From Bacteroidota bacterium (GTDB lineage Bacteria > Bacteroidota > Bacteroidia > Chitinophagales > Chitinophagaceae), in the NCBI GenBank assembly GCA_028875875.1, contig JAGWUV010000004.1, forward strand, positions 54,112 through 118,111: a DNA stretch of 64,000 bases, given 5' to 3'. The position numbers and the translations under genes are program-made. Positions 43,664 through 52,156 of the stretch are shown in pieces. Each line of letters starts with the position of its first letter. Within the stretch, counting starts at the first letter, position 1. The notes under the pieces were generated by a model, which saw only the letters and a list, made by a program, of their open reading frames with translations, was not told the origin of the DNA and made no database searches.

Positions 43664-45637
43664 TTACTTATAATTACGTTGGGTTGGTTTAATTACATCG
43701 TACTCCAGTGATTCTTTATGGAGCTCCCAGTTACTGTCTGCCTTGTATTCCCATGCAGCTACATACATATAGTTGGCATCATCACGTAAAGCTTCACCAT
43801 CGGGTGTTTGATATTCTTCACGGAAATGGCCGCCACAGCTTTCATTCCTGTTCAGTGCATCTTTACACATTAATTCTCCCAGTTCAATAAAATCGGCAAC
43901 ACGGCCAGCCTTATCTAATTCGGGGTTGAATTCGGTTATACCGCCAGGGATCTTCACGTCACTCCAAAATTCTTTTTTCAGCTCCTGTATTTCAGTGATT
44001 GCCTGTTGTAAGCCTTCTGCATTACGGGCCATACCACATTTATCCCACATGATCTTTCCTAAACGCTTATGAAAAGATTCCACTGAGGTATTTCCTTTAA
44101 TGCTCATCAGTTTATCCAAACGGTCGCTTACTTCTTTTTCAGCAGCAGCGAAAGCTTCATGTTCGGTAGAAATAGGCTTATTGTAAATCTCGTCAGCCAG
44201 GTAGTTACCTATAGTGTAAGGAATTACAAAATAACCATCTGCTAACCCCTGCATCAATGCAGAAGCACCCAAACGGTTGGCACCATGATCGCTGAAGTTG
44301 GCTTCACCAAGAGCATATAAACCAGGAACTGATGTTTGTAATTCATAATCCACCCATAATCCACCCATTGTGTAGTGAACGGCAGGATAGATACGCATTG
44401 GAACTTCATATGGGTTTTCACCTGTTATTTTTTCATACATGTCAAACAGGTTACCATATTTTTCTTTTACCACTTCTTTACCCCATGCAATGATCTCTTC
44501 AAGAGGAGCATCTTCCTTTCCTTCCTTGCTGGCTTCAATTCTGCCATAACGCTCAATGGCGGCAGCATAATCTAAGTACACAGCTTGTTTAGAAGATCCT
44601 ACGCCATAACCCGCATCACATCTTTCTTTTGCAGCACGACTGGCCACATCACGCGGTACAAGGTTTCCAAAAGCCGGGTACCTTCTTTCCAAATAATAAT
44701 CCCTTTCTTCTTCAGGTATCTCGTTAGGCTTACGGTTATCGCCTTGTTTCTTTGGAACCCAAATCCTTCCATCATTTCTCAGTGATTCAGACATCAATGT
44801 CAATTTAGACTGATGATCTCCACTCACCGGAATACAGGTTGGGTGAATCTGTGTAAAGCAAGGGTTGGCAAACGCAGCTCCTTTTTTATGTGCTTTCCAT
44901 GCAGCCGTTACATTACTGCCCATGGCGTTGGTAGATAGATAGAATACGTTACCGTAACCGCCACTGCACAACAATACAGCATGGCCGAAATGACGTTCCA
45001 GTTTACCGGTAACTAGGTTCCTGGCAATGATGCCACGAGCCTTGCCATCAACTTTCACTACTTCCAACATTTCGTGACGGCTATACATTTTTACATTGCC
45101 CAAAGCCACTTGTCTTTCTAACGCCTGGTAAGCGCCGATCAATAATTGCTGACCGGTTTGCCCGGCAGCATAGAACGTACGCTGTACCTGTGTTCCACCG
45201 AAAGAACGGTTGCTTAATAAACCACCGTATTCACGGGCAAAAGGTACACCCTGAGCCACACATTGGTCAATAATATTGGCACTTACCTCTGCCAGGCGAT
45301 GCACATTGGCTTCCCTTGCACGGTAGTCACCACCCTTAATTGTATCGTAGAACAAACGGAAAACAGAGTCACCGTCGTTTTGGTAGTTTTTAGCTGCATT
45401 GATACCGCCCTGTGCCGCAATAGAGTGTGCACGGCGTGGGCTATCCTGGAAGCAGAACGCTTTTACTTTATAACCTAATTCACCCAAGCTGGCAGCGGCG
45501 CTGGCACCTGCCAAACCTGTTCCTACAATGATCACTTCTAATTTGCGTTTGTTGGCAGGATTCACCAACTTACAATGGCCCTTATAATCTGTCCATTTAT
45601 TTTCTAACGGCCCTGCAGGAATTTTTGCATTCAGCAT
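43664..45637 (-). CDS. sdhA: Succinate dehydrogenase/fumarate reductase flavoprotein subunit
   Basis: A 657-residue FAD subunit, the long form usual in Bacteroidota. The FAD-binding motif is [22 protein letters not shown], followed by [15 protein letters not shown] with the histidine for covalent FAD. The active-site region shows [15 protein letters not shown], and [12 protein letters not shown] and [21 protein letters not shown] are typical of the capping and C-terminal parts. It works with sdhB and sdhC as complex II. The sequence before it holds the 20-bp repeat shared with the hscB region. Confidence 0.97.
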   Translation of the reverse strand: MLNAKIPAGPLENKWTDYKGHCKLVNPANKRKLEVIIVGTGLAGASAAASLGELGYKVKAFCFQDSPRRAHSIAAQGGINAAKNYQNDGDSVFRLFYDTIKGGDYRAREANVHRLAEVSANIIDQCVAQGVPFAREYGGLLSNRSFGGTQVQRTFYAAGQTGQQLLIGAYQALERQVALGNVKMYSRHEMLEVVKVDGKARGIIARNLVTGKLERHFGHAVLLCSGGYGNVFYLSTNAMGSNVTAAWKAHKKGAAFANPCFTQIHPTCIPVSGDHQSKLTLMSESLRNDGRIWVPKKQGDNRKPNEIPEEERDYYLERRYPAFGNLVPRDVASRAAKERCDAGYGVGSSKQAVYLDYAAAIERYGRIEASKEGKEDAPLEEIIAWGKEVVKEKYGNLFDMYEKITGENPYEVPMRIYPAVHYTMGGLWVDYELQTSVPGLYALGEANFSDHGANRLGASALMQGLADGYFVIPYTIGNYLADEIYNKPISTEHEAFAAAEKEVSDRLDKLMSIKGNTSVESFHKRLGKIMWDKCGMARNAEGLQQAITEIQELKKEFWSDVKIPGGITEFNPELDKAGRVADFIELGELMCKDALNRNESCGGHFREEYQTPDGEALRDDANYMYVAAWEYKADSNWELHKESLEYDVIKPTQRNYK

Positions 45638-45698
45638 ATATCGCAGATTTATCTGATTATTTTTTGAAGGTCAGCTTCAGCTTTTCATAGCGTCTGCT

Positions 45699-45718
45699 GT
45701 TGCGTCGCACACTTCAAC
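45699..45718 (-). repeat. 20-bp intergenic repeat, copy 2
   Basis: The reverse complement of 40562-40581, located between sdhC and sdhA. It is flanked by CTG and CAG, which extends it into an imperfect palindrome (CTGTTG/CAACAG at 45697-45720). Confidence 0.7.
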
Positions 45719-45751
45719 AGTTATAACATTATTCAACCATTGATGAGCATT

Positions 45752-46423
45752 TTAGTTCACCCAGCCTAAATAAAAACTGATTGGCATCAAAGCAAAAGCC
45801 AGCGGAACAATAATGGAAAAACCATAACCAACACTGCTGATCATTGCATGATATTTTTTGTTGTGCACACCCATTGTTTTAAAGGCACTTTGAAATCCGT
45901 GTGCCAGATGATACCCCAGTGAAATACATCCCAGTACATATACGATCACAACCCACAGTTCACTAAATTCCACTTTCATTTTTTCGTATAGGTTAATTTC
46001 TTCTCCTAATAAAAAGCCCTGGTTAGCACGGTTGGGTAACCAAAAATTAGAAAGATGCAAAATGAGGAACAACAAGATGATTGTTCCCAGTAAGCCCATG
46101 CTTCTGCTGTACCATTTGCTGCCATCGTTGCCATAGCTTACGGCATATTTAACTGAGCGTTTGCTGCGGTTAGAAGCCTCGAGCATCAAACCCTGAATAA
46201 TGTGAAGGATAAGCCCGGCAAATAAACCGATCTCTAAAATGCGGGGAACAACATTGGCTCCCATAAAGTGAGCGCCCTTATTAAACATTTCGCCGCCATC
46301 ATTAGCCCAGATACAGGCATTTAAACCAACATGTACAATCAAAAAAAGAATAAGAAATATTCCGGTAAAACCCATCACTAATTTCTTACCAACTGAAGAT
46401 GTGAAGACTTGTTTCCAGGTCAT
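45752..46423 (-). CDS. sdhC: Succinate dehydrogenase cytochrome b membrane subunit
   Basis: A 223-residue integral membrane protein of the di-heme, single-subunit type found in Bacteroidota and epsilonproteobacteria. Five hydrophobic segments are visible, starting with KLVMGFTGIFLILFLIVHVG. Conserved heme-ligand-type histidines occur in IVHVGLNACIW, LFAGLILHIIQG, LILHLSNFWL and SLGYHLAHGFQSAF. It anchors SdhA/SdhB and passes electrons to menaquinone. It is the first gene of the sdhC-sdhA-sdhB operon; a 114-bp gap with the 20-bp repeat separates it from sdhA. Confidence 0.93.
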   Translation of the reverse strand: MTWKQVFTSSVGKKLVMGFTGIFLILFLIVHVGLNACIWANDGGEMFNKGAHFMGANVVPRILEIGLFAGLILHIIQGLMLEASNRSKRSVKYAVSYGNDGSKWYSRSMGLLGTIILLFLILHLSNFWLPNRANQGFLLGEEINLYEKMKVEFSELWVVIVYVLGCISLGYHLAHGFQSAFKTMGVHNKKYHAMISSVGYGFSIIVPLAFALMPISFYLGWVN

Positions 46424-46699
46424 ATAGCAGAATTGTGGTTGAAAAAATTTCGTCGCAAAAATAGTATACTAATCAATGCTGATGGTTCTAAAAAAATTTT
46501 TTTTACGCTAACGATGCCAATTAATACAAAATTTAACTCTTTATGGTTGTGCGATTTCACCCTTTTTTATATCGTGTGGAATGAATGAAATGCAATGGGA
46601 GTAATGGCTTTAACAAAGCTATATTCTCCGTTCATCAAGTTAAAAATGCATTTAAATATTTTAAACACTAACTTCAAATTCATCTTTTACATTTGAAAT

Positions 46700-47953
46700 A
46701 TGTTCAAACTGCTCACCATATTGTGGAACAGCTTTAAAATGGCCATGCAGGAATTGCGTGTAAATAAGCTGCGTACTTTTTTATCGCTCTTCGGTATAAC
46801 CATTGGCATTTTCTGTATTATTGGCGTGCTGGCTACTGTTGACAGCCTGGAAAGGAAGATCCAGTCTGAAATTAAAGCGCTGGGTAGTAATTCTGTATGG
46901 ATCGATAAATTCGATTATTCTGAAAACGGTCCTAATTATCCCTGGTGGAAGTATGTAAAACGGCCCGCTAATAAATACAGTGATATGCTGTTTATTAGAG
47001 CCAACACAAAACAGGCTGAATATGTTGCTTATTTTGTTCCAACCGGAATTACAGCAGAATACGAGGATAACCAACTGCAGGGTGTAAACTTATACGGAGT
47101 ATCGGAAGATTTTTATAAGATACAGGATCTGCGTATGGCTGAAGGCCGTTATATCAGTGATGCAGAATTTGAAAGAGGTTCTCCTACTTGTGTGATTGGT
47201 AATAAAAATGCAGAGGATCTTTTTGGGTCGGCTGAGAAAGCAGTGGGGAAAGAAATAACCATCAATGGTAAGAAGGTAACCATCGTAGGCTTAATAGAAA
47301 AGCAGGGAAACAGTTTTGTAGGTGGTTTTCAGTTCGATTTATCTATCATCGTGTCCTACCGCTTTTTTGCATCTATGTTCAACGTGAACAATATTGGTCA
47401 GCACCTCATCATAGCAAAAGCAAAAGATGGTGTTCCAACTGCTGCATTGATTGATGAGTTGCGAGGAAACATGAGGCAATTGCGAAAACTCAGTCCAAAA
47501 GATGAAGATGACTTTGCATTAAACGATATCAAAAATTTCAGTGAAGCCATTGGAGGATTCTTTGGCCAGGTGAATGTTGGCGGATGGGCCATTGCCGGGT
47601 TAAGTTTGATTGTTGGAGCCTTTGGAGTAGCTAATATCATGTTTGTGACCGTAAGGGAACGCACCAGCCAGATTGGATTAAAAAAAGCAATCGGCGCTAA
47701 AAGCAAAACTATTTTAACTGAGTTTCTTTTGGAGAGTGCTTTTTTATGTGTGATCGGTGGTTTGATTGGTTTATTGTTGGTGTGGATTTTGGCCCAGGCT
47801 TTAAGTGCCGTACTTCCTTTCCCAATGTATATTGCACCTAACATTATTATATTGGCCTTATCTATTTGTGTGGTGTTAGGTATTCTTTCAGGTATTATTC
47901 CAGCCTCTATAGCTGCTAAAATGGATCCTGTTGTTGCCATTAGAACAAAGTAA
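46700..47953 (+). CDS. MacB/FtsX-type ABC transporter permease
   Basis: A 417-residue permease of the MacB class. One N-terminal membrane helix (about 25-48, TFLSLFGITIGIFCIIGVLA) is followed by a periplasmic MacB_PCD domain (about 50-265) and three C-terminal helices of the FtsX domain (about 285-405). The coupling-helix segment VRERTSQIGLKKAIGAKSKTI is typical. It should work with an ATPase subunit that is not adjacent here, so the partner must be encoded elsewhere. The substrate could be a lipoprotein, peptide or toxin. Confidence 0.92.
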   Translation: MFKLLTILWNSFKMAMQELRVNKLRTFLSLFGITIGIFCIIGVLATVDSLERKIQSEIKALGSNSVWIDKFDYSENGPNYPWWKYVKRPANKYSDMLFIRANTKQAEYVAYFVPTGITAEYEDNQLQGVNLYGVSEDFYKIQDLRMAEGRYISDAEFERGSPTCVIGNKNAEDLFGSAEKAVGKEITINGKKVTIVGLIEKQGNSFVGGFQFDLSIIVSYRFFASMFNVNNIGQHLIIAKAKDGVPTAALIDELRGNMRQLRKLSPKDEDDFALNDIKNFSEAIGGFFGQVNVGGWAIAGLSLIVGAFGVANIMFVTVRERTSQIGLKKAIGAKSKTILTEFLLESAFLCVIGGLIGLLLVWILAQALSAVLPFPMYIAPNIIILALSICVVLGILSGIIPASIAAKMDPVVAIRTK

Positions 47954-48029
47954 GTTCTAATGAGTTGGCGTGTTGATAGTGTTGAATTGTATTTTTGCCA
48001 TTCAGTTTTCAATCATTTAATCTATCATC

Positions 48030-49022
48030 TTGGCAACTATTCTTGCAATTGAATCTTCCTGTGATGAAACATCTGCGTCTGTGTGTGTGGATGGAAAGAT
48101 ATTGTCTAATGTAATTGCCAGCCAGGCTATTCATGAGCAATACGGTGGCGTGGTACCGGAATTGGCCAGTCGTGCTCATATGCAAAACATCGTTCCTGTG
48201 GTAGATGCGGCATTGGTTCAGGCATCCTGTTCAAGGCAAGCCATAGATGCGGTAGCGTTTACCCAGGCACCCGGTTTGATAGGTAGTTTATTGGTGGGTG
48301 CGCAATTTGCTAAATCTGTAGCATTGGCTTTAAATAAGCCTTTAATTGCCGTACATCATATGCAGGCACATGTGTTGGCCAATCTTATTGCAGATGACAG
48401 GCCTGATTTCCCTTTTTTATGTCTAACAGTTAGTGGCGGGCATACGCAGATTGTGTTGGCGAAAGCTCCTTTGGTGTTAGAGGTAATTGGCGAAACGATA
48501 GATGATGCGGCAGGAGAGGCTTTTGATAAAACGGCAAAATTGCTGCGATTGCCTTATCCTGGCGGACCATTGATTGATAAATATGCACAGTCCGGCAATC
48601 CTTTGAAATTCAAATTTGCAGAGCCTCAAATACCAAAGCTTGATTTTTCTTTCAGTGGCCTTAAAACTTCCGTACTTTATTTTTTGCAAAAGCAGGAGCC
48701 GAATTTTATACAGGATAACCTGCATGACTTATGTGCCTCCGTTCAGCATACCATTATTTCCATCCTTATCAAAAAATTAAAAAAAGCTGTTCAGCAAACA
48801 GGAGTTAAAAATGTTTGCATCGCCGGAGGTGTTAGTGCTAACAGTGGCCTGCGAAAGGCTTTGGTGGAGAGTGGTATTAAATACCAGTGGAAAACATTTA
48901 TCCCTTCTTTTGAATATTGTACCGATAACGCTGCAATGATCGCTATTACTGCTTTTTATAAATACCAGGTACAACAATTTACCACGTTAGACACAAGTCC
49001 CACTGCAAGGGCTGAATGGTAA
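48030..49022 (+). CDS. tsaD: tRNA N6-adenosine threonylcarbamoyltransferase
   Basis: A 330-residue enzyme that transfers threonylcarbamoyl to A37 of ANN-decoding tRNAs. The start is a TTG at 48030: the sequence MATILAIESSCDETSASV begins directly there and an in-frame stop TAA lies 12 bp upstream, so no earlier start is possible. The metal-binding HHMQAH (His110, His114) and the GGHTQIV and CIAGGVSANSGLR motifs are present, as is the terminal aspartate in CTDNAAMIA. Length matches the family. Confidence 0.96.
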   Translation: MATILAIESSCDETSASVCVDGKILSNVIASQAIHEQYGGVVPELASRAHMQNIVPVVDAALVQASCSRQAIDAVAFTQAPGLIGSLLVGAQFAKSVALALNKPLIAVHHMQAHVLANLIADDRPDFPFLCLTVSGGHTQIVLAKAPLVLEVIGETIDDAAGEAFDKTAKLLRLPYPGGPLIDKYAQSGNPLKFKFAEPQIPKLDFSFSGLKTSVLYFLQKQEPNFIQDNLHDLCASVQHTIISILIKKLKKAVQQTGVKNVCIAGGVSANSGLRKALVESGIKYQWKTFIPSFEYCTDNAAMIAITAFYKYQVQQFTTLDTSPTARAEW

Positions 49023-49070
49023 TGGGAAACGAGCTTTTCAGAAAATATTTTAGGGGAGGAAAAAATAAAT

Positions 49071-49099
49071 TTTGAAAAACTAAAAATATTAGTATTTTG
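49071..49099 (+). promoter_or_regulatory. Bacteroidota-type promoter before the S24 regulator gene
   Basis: TTTG at 49071-49074 and TATTTTG at 49093-49099, 18 bp apart, approximate the -33 TTTG / -7 TAnnTTTG consensus of the phylum. A transcript starting just after this would begin near 49105, which supports the ATG at 49118 over the in-frame TTG at 49097. Confidence 0.4.
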
Positions 49100-49117
49100 C
49101 AGCTAAATCAATTAGCT

Positions 49118-49876
49118 ATGAGTTACGCCGGAAAAAATCTTCGTTACCTCCGTAAGCTGCGTGGTTGGACACAGGAAGAGTTTGCCAATAAACTAAGCAT
49201 AAAGCGATCCCTGGTTGGTGCCTATGAAGAAGAAAGGGCAGAACCTAAACTGGAAGTGCTGGAAGCGATGAGTGCACTCTTTAAACTTAGTTTGGATGAA
49301 TTGTTGCTAAAAGATCTGAGTGCTGCTAAAGGTGCCAGTTATATTGAACAACGTAGGAAAATGAAAATGTCTTCGGCAAGTGGCACTGCTGAAATTCAGT
49401 TTGTTCCCGTAAAAGCAGCTGCTGGTTATTTGGCAGGGTATGCTGATCCTGATTTCTTGGATGAACTGAACACTTTTACACTGCCTATGCTGGCCCCCGG
49501 CATGTACAGGGCTTTTGAAATTGTGGGAGACAGTATGTTGCCAACTCCAAGTGGTAGCGTAATTGTAGGAGAAAAAGTAGAGGATCTGGAAGAAGTTAGG
49601 AATAGCAATACTTATGTGGTGCTTTCTAAAAACGAAGGGGTGGTGTATAAACGCATCATGAAAAATAATCGAACAAAGAATAAGCTTACTTTGATAAGTG
49701 ATAATCCTATTTATGAGCCTTACCAGGTAAATGCTGAAGATGTGATTGAAGTTTGGAAGGCTATTTATATTCTGCAAAAGGCCAATACTGTTCAACGATG
49801 GGATGTTGATTCTTTAGCAGGAATGGTTAATAACCTGCAGGAACAGGTGAGTAGCCTTAAGAAAAAATTGAATTGA
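49118..49876 (+). CDS. XRE-family regulator with LexA-like S24 autoprotease domain
   Basis: A 252-residue repressor. Residues 6-65 are a Cro/CI-type HTH (LRYLRKLRGWTQEEFANKLS, then IKRSLVGAYEEERAEPKLE). The C-terminal S24 domain has an Ala102-Gly103 bond in VPVKAAAGYLAG of the type cleaved in LexA and CI, the catalytic Ser139 in VGDSMLPTP and Lys178 in GVVYKRIM. A short C-terminal coiled coil follows (VNNLQEQVSSLKKKL). All parts needed for RecA-stimulated self-cleavage are present. It lies next to a DNA-repair gene cluster and may respond to DNA damage, which is inference. Confidence 0.92.
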   Translation: MSYAGKNLRYLRKLRGWTQEEFANKLSIKRSLVGAYEEERAEPKLEVLEAMSALFKLSLDELLLKDLSAAKGASYIEQRRKMKMSSASGTAEIQFVPVKAAAGYLAGYADPDFLDELNTFTLPMLAPGMYRAFEIVGDSMLPTPSGSVIVGEKVEDLEEVRNSNTYVVLSKNEGVVYKRIMKNNRTKNKLTLISDNPIYEPYQVNAEDVIEVWKAIYILQKANTVQRWDVDSLAGMVNNLQEQVSSLKKKLN

Positions 49877-49898
49877 TTTTTGGTGAGTTAGTAAGTAT

Positions 49899-49927
49899 AA
49901 AGCTGTCCTTTTCAGGATGGCTTTTTT
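49899..49927 (+). terminator. Terminator after the S24 regulator gene
   Basis: AAAGCTGTCC pairs with GGATGGCTTT (two G-U pairs) around TTTTCA, followed by TTTTTT. The convergent deacetylase-family gene ends 2 bp beyond, so the hairpin may serve both. Confidence 0.75.
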
Positions 49928-49929
49928 GT

Positions 49930-50829
49930 TTAATAAATATCCATGGCTGTTCTAAATGTGTTACAGTGTGCTTCTACAATCGTTCTTATGTTTGGGGAGT
50001 AACCGCCACCCATCGCAACTGTTACAGGAATATTGTGTTTTTTCAGTTGTGTAAAAACATATTCATCTCTTTTTTTGCAGCCATTCATGGATATATTCAG
50101 TTTTCCAAACTTATCTGTGTTTAGGATATCTACACCTGATAAGTAAAATGCGAAGTCGGGCTTAACTTCTTCTATTACACCTGGTAAAGTATCCAACAAC
50201 AACTGCAGATAAGTATGTTCATCTGTTCCGTCTTTCAAAGGAATATCCAAACTGCTTTTTTCTTTATGGAAAGGGTAGTTATGTTCTCCATGCATACTGA
50301 ATGTGAATACAGCATCATTGTTTTCAAAAATCTTTGCTGTACCGTTTCCCTGGTGTACATCGAGATCTATGATCAATATTTTTTTGTTGATCTTTTTTTG
50401 TAAAAGATAATTAGCTGCAACACCAAAATCGTTCAATAGGCAAAATCCTTCGCCACGGTCTGCAAATGCATGATGTGTTCCACCGGCAATATTCAACGCT
50501 ACACCATGTTCTATGGCATAGGAACAACAATCGATCGTGCCTTGAGTAATCATTAATTCTCTTTGTGTAAGCGCCGGAGATTGAGGGAAACCTATTTTTC
50601 TTTGCTCTGATGCTGATAAGGTTTGCATTAATAGTTTATCGAGGTAGTCTTTATCGTGTGTCCATAATACCACTTCTTCATTACATGGCGCAGGCGAAAA
50701 AATATTTTCCGGAGTGATTGTTCCTTCATGCAATAACTGACCAGGTATCAGCTCATATTTTAACATGGGAAAACGATGTCCTTCAGGTAAAGGATGAGCA
50801 TAAATAGGATTATAAGCGATCTTTATCAT
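49930..50829 (-). CDS. Histone-deacetylase-superfamily protein
   Basis: A 299-residue zinc amidohydrolase of the HDAC/acetoin-utilization class. The catalytic region shows GGTHHAFADRGEGFCLLNDFGVAA (His pair and fold), zinc ligands in IIDLDVHQGNGTAKIF and the Asp in YLSGVDILNTDKFG, and the AMGGGYSP segment. Bacterial members deacetylate small amines or protein lysines; the substrate is unknown here. Its start overlaps the stop of pdeM by 4 bp, so the two genes are translationally coupled. Confidence 0.92.
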   Translation of the reverse strand: MIKIAYNPIYAHPLPEGHRFPMLKYELIPGQLLHEGTITPENIFSPAPCNEEVVLWTHDKDYLDKLLMQTLSASEQRKIGFPQSPALTQRELMITQGTIDCCSYAIEHGVALNIAGGTHHAFADRGEGFCLLNDFGVAANYLLQKKINKKILIIDLDVHQGNGTAKIFENNDAVFTFSMHGEHNYPFHKEKSSLDIPLKDGTDEHTYLQLLLDTLPGVIEEVKPDFAFYLSGVDILNTDKFGKLNISMNGCKKRDEYVFTQLKKHNIPVTVAMGGGYSPNIRTIVEAHCNTFRTAMDIY

Positions 50830-51488
50830 GCTACCTGTATAACTGTATTATTCACAATTGCAAAAACGATGTCTTTTTTTTGGGGTTTGATGGAAGCCAA
50901 CCCTGTAAAGCGACTGAATGCGGGCAATACCGCATAGTTTTCTCCAAAATAAAAACAAGGAAAACGAAGAGATTGTTTGCCAATTCCTTTAATGGTAACC
51001 CCAGGATGAATATGTCCGCTAAAAAAATAAGTTGTGTTTCCTTGAATATTCCCGGTTTGTTCAATACTGTGAATGAAAGTGAAGTCGGCGATCGTTAAAC
51101 TTTCTTCTATCACACGTATGCCTGTGTTTTGATACCAGTTGTCATGAAGAATGTCATGATTGCCCTTGATGAGCTGGATATCTAAAATACTAAAATCATT
51201 TCTCCACCTCATGAACCATTCTAATTCTTTATTGGCATGACTGTGAAAAAAATCGCCAACAACAAGAAGTTGTTTAGGGTTAAAAAAACTGATAAGATCT
51301 GCCAAACATTGCATGTCTTCTTTAAAAACCTCTTGCGGAACGGCAATGCCACTTTTCCTAAAATGGCCGGTTTTTCCCAAGTGTAAATCGGATGCAATCA
51401 AAGCCTGTTGTTCTTCCCAGTAAATAACCCTGCCCGGTGAGAGCCAAAAATGCTGATCCCTGAAATTATAAGAAGCCGGTGCCTGCAT
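50826..51488 (-). CDS. pdeM: Ligase-associated DNA damage response phosphoesterase PdeM
   Basis: A 220-residue calcineurin-like metallophosphoesterase. The metal-binding motifs are in order: IASDLHLGKTGHFRKSG, VVGDFFHSHANKE, LIKGNHDI and FSGHIHPGV. Known: this family (ligase-associated endonuclease/phosphodiesterase) is encoded with a DEXH helicase, an ATP-dependent DNA ligase and a metallo-beta-lactamase exonuclease, all of which occur within the next 7 kb. It is likely a nuclease or phosphoesterase that processes damaged DNA ends. Confidence 0.93.
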   Translation of the reverse strand: MQAPASYNFRDQHFWLSPGRVIYWEEQQALIASDLHLGKTGHFRKSGIAVPQEVFKEDMQCLADLISFFNPKQLLVVGDFFHSHANKELEWFMRWRNDFSILDIQLIKGNHDILHDNWYQNTGIRVIEESLTIADFTFIHSIEQTGNIQGNTTYFFSGHIHPGVTIKGIGKQSLRFPCFYFGENYAVLPAFSRFTGLASIKPQKKDIVFAIVNNTVIQVA

Positions 51489-51593
51489 AGTGCTGCAAAA
51501 GGCGTAAAGCTAACGATAACTTGAAATGTGATTTTAAAATTCTTAAAACAAATGTTTTATTTTTAATACATTCATGTAACCAAAAAAAATGCT

Positions 51594-52085
51594 ATGACAG
51601 ATTCTTTTAACAACGAACAACAGATGGATCAGGATTATGGTAGTCTAAAAACCTTAACCGTTTTTACTTTCGTTGGCTGTGCCTTAGGGTACATTGGCGG
51701 ATTTTGGAGTTTTTTTAAAGCGGATAAAGGAGTAGCAGATATGGAAACTGCTATGAGCAGAACAGATCTCCCGGACATGGCTAAGAAGTTTTTAACACCG
51801 GAAGCTTTAGAGAGAGCAAAACTTGCAGCTGAGAATAAATTACCCATTTTGGTTATTGGATTAGTTGCTACTACTTTATGCCTTGTTGGAGCTATTCAAA
51901 TGAGGAAGTTGAAAGCACAGGGTTACTATTTATGGCTGATTGGAGAAATACTGCCTTTTATTGGAACAGCTATGTTTATTAATGTAGCTACCATTTATTC
52001 GGGCTTTTCTTTGATTGGCGTTGCCATTGTTCTGTTGTTTATTATACTTTACACGGTTCAGCGAAAATACCTGGTGAACAAATAA
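51594..52085 (+). CDS. Four-helix membrane protein, function unknown
   Basis: A 163-residue protein with an acidic N terminus, one membrane segment at about 22-42 (VFTFVGCALGYIGGFWSFF), a soluble loop of about 35 residues with an Ala/Glu-rich helix, and three further segments at about 82-100, 108-128 and 132-154. I do not recognise the family; small membrane proteins of this size are widespread in Bacteroidota. It is the only plus-strand gene inside the repair-gene region, and a good terminator follows it. Confidence 0.75.
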   Translation: MTDSFNNEQQMDQDYGSLKTLTVFTFVGCALGYIGGFWSFFKADKGVADMETAMSRTDLPDMAKKFLTPEALERAKLAAENKLPILVIGLVATTLCLVGAIQMRKLKAQGYYLWLIGEILPFIGTAMFINVATIYSGFSLIGVAIVLLFIILYTVQRKYLVNK

Positions 52086-52102
52086 ACTATTCGCTTTTAC
52101 AT

Positions 52103-52130
52103 AAGCAGGTAAGTTTTTACCTGCTTTTTT
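52103..52130 (+). terminator. Rho-independent terminator after the four-helix membrane protein
   Basis: AAGCAGGTAA (52103-52112) pairs perfectly with TTACCTGCTT (52117-52126), followed by TTTT. It lies between convergent genes. Confidence 0.85.
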
Positions 52131-52156
52131 ATTCAAATAAAGCTGGATGGATAAAG

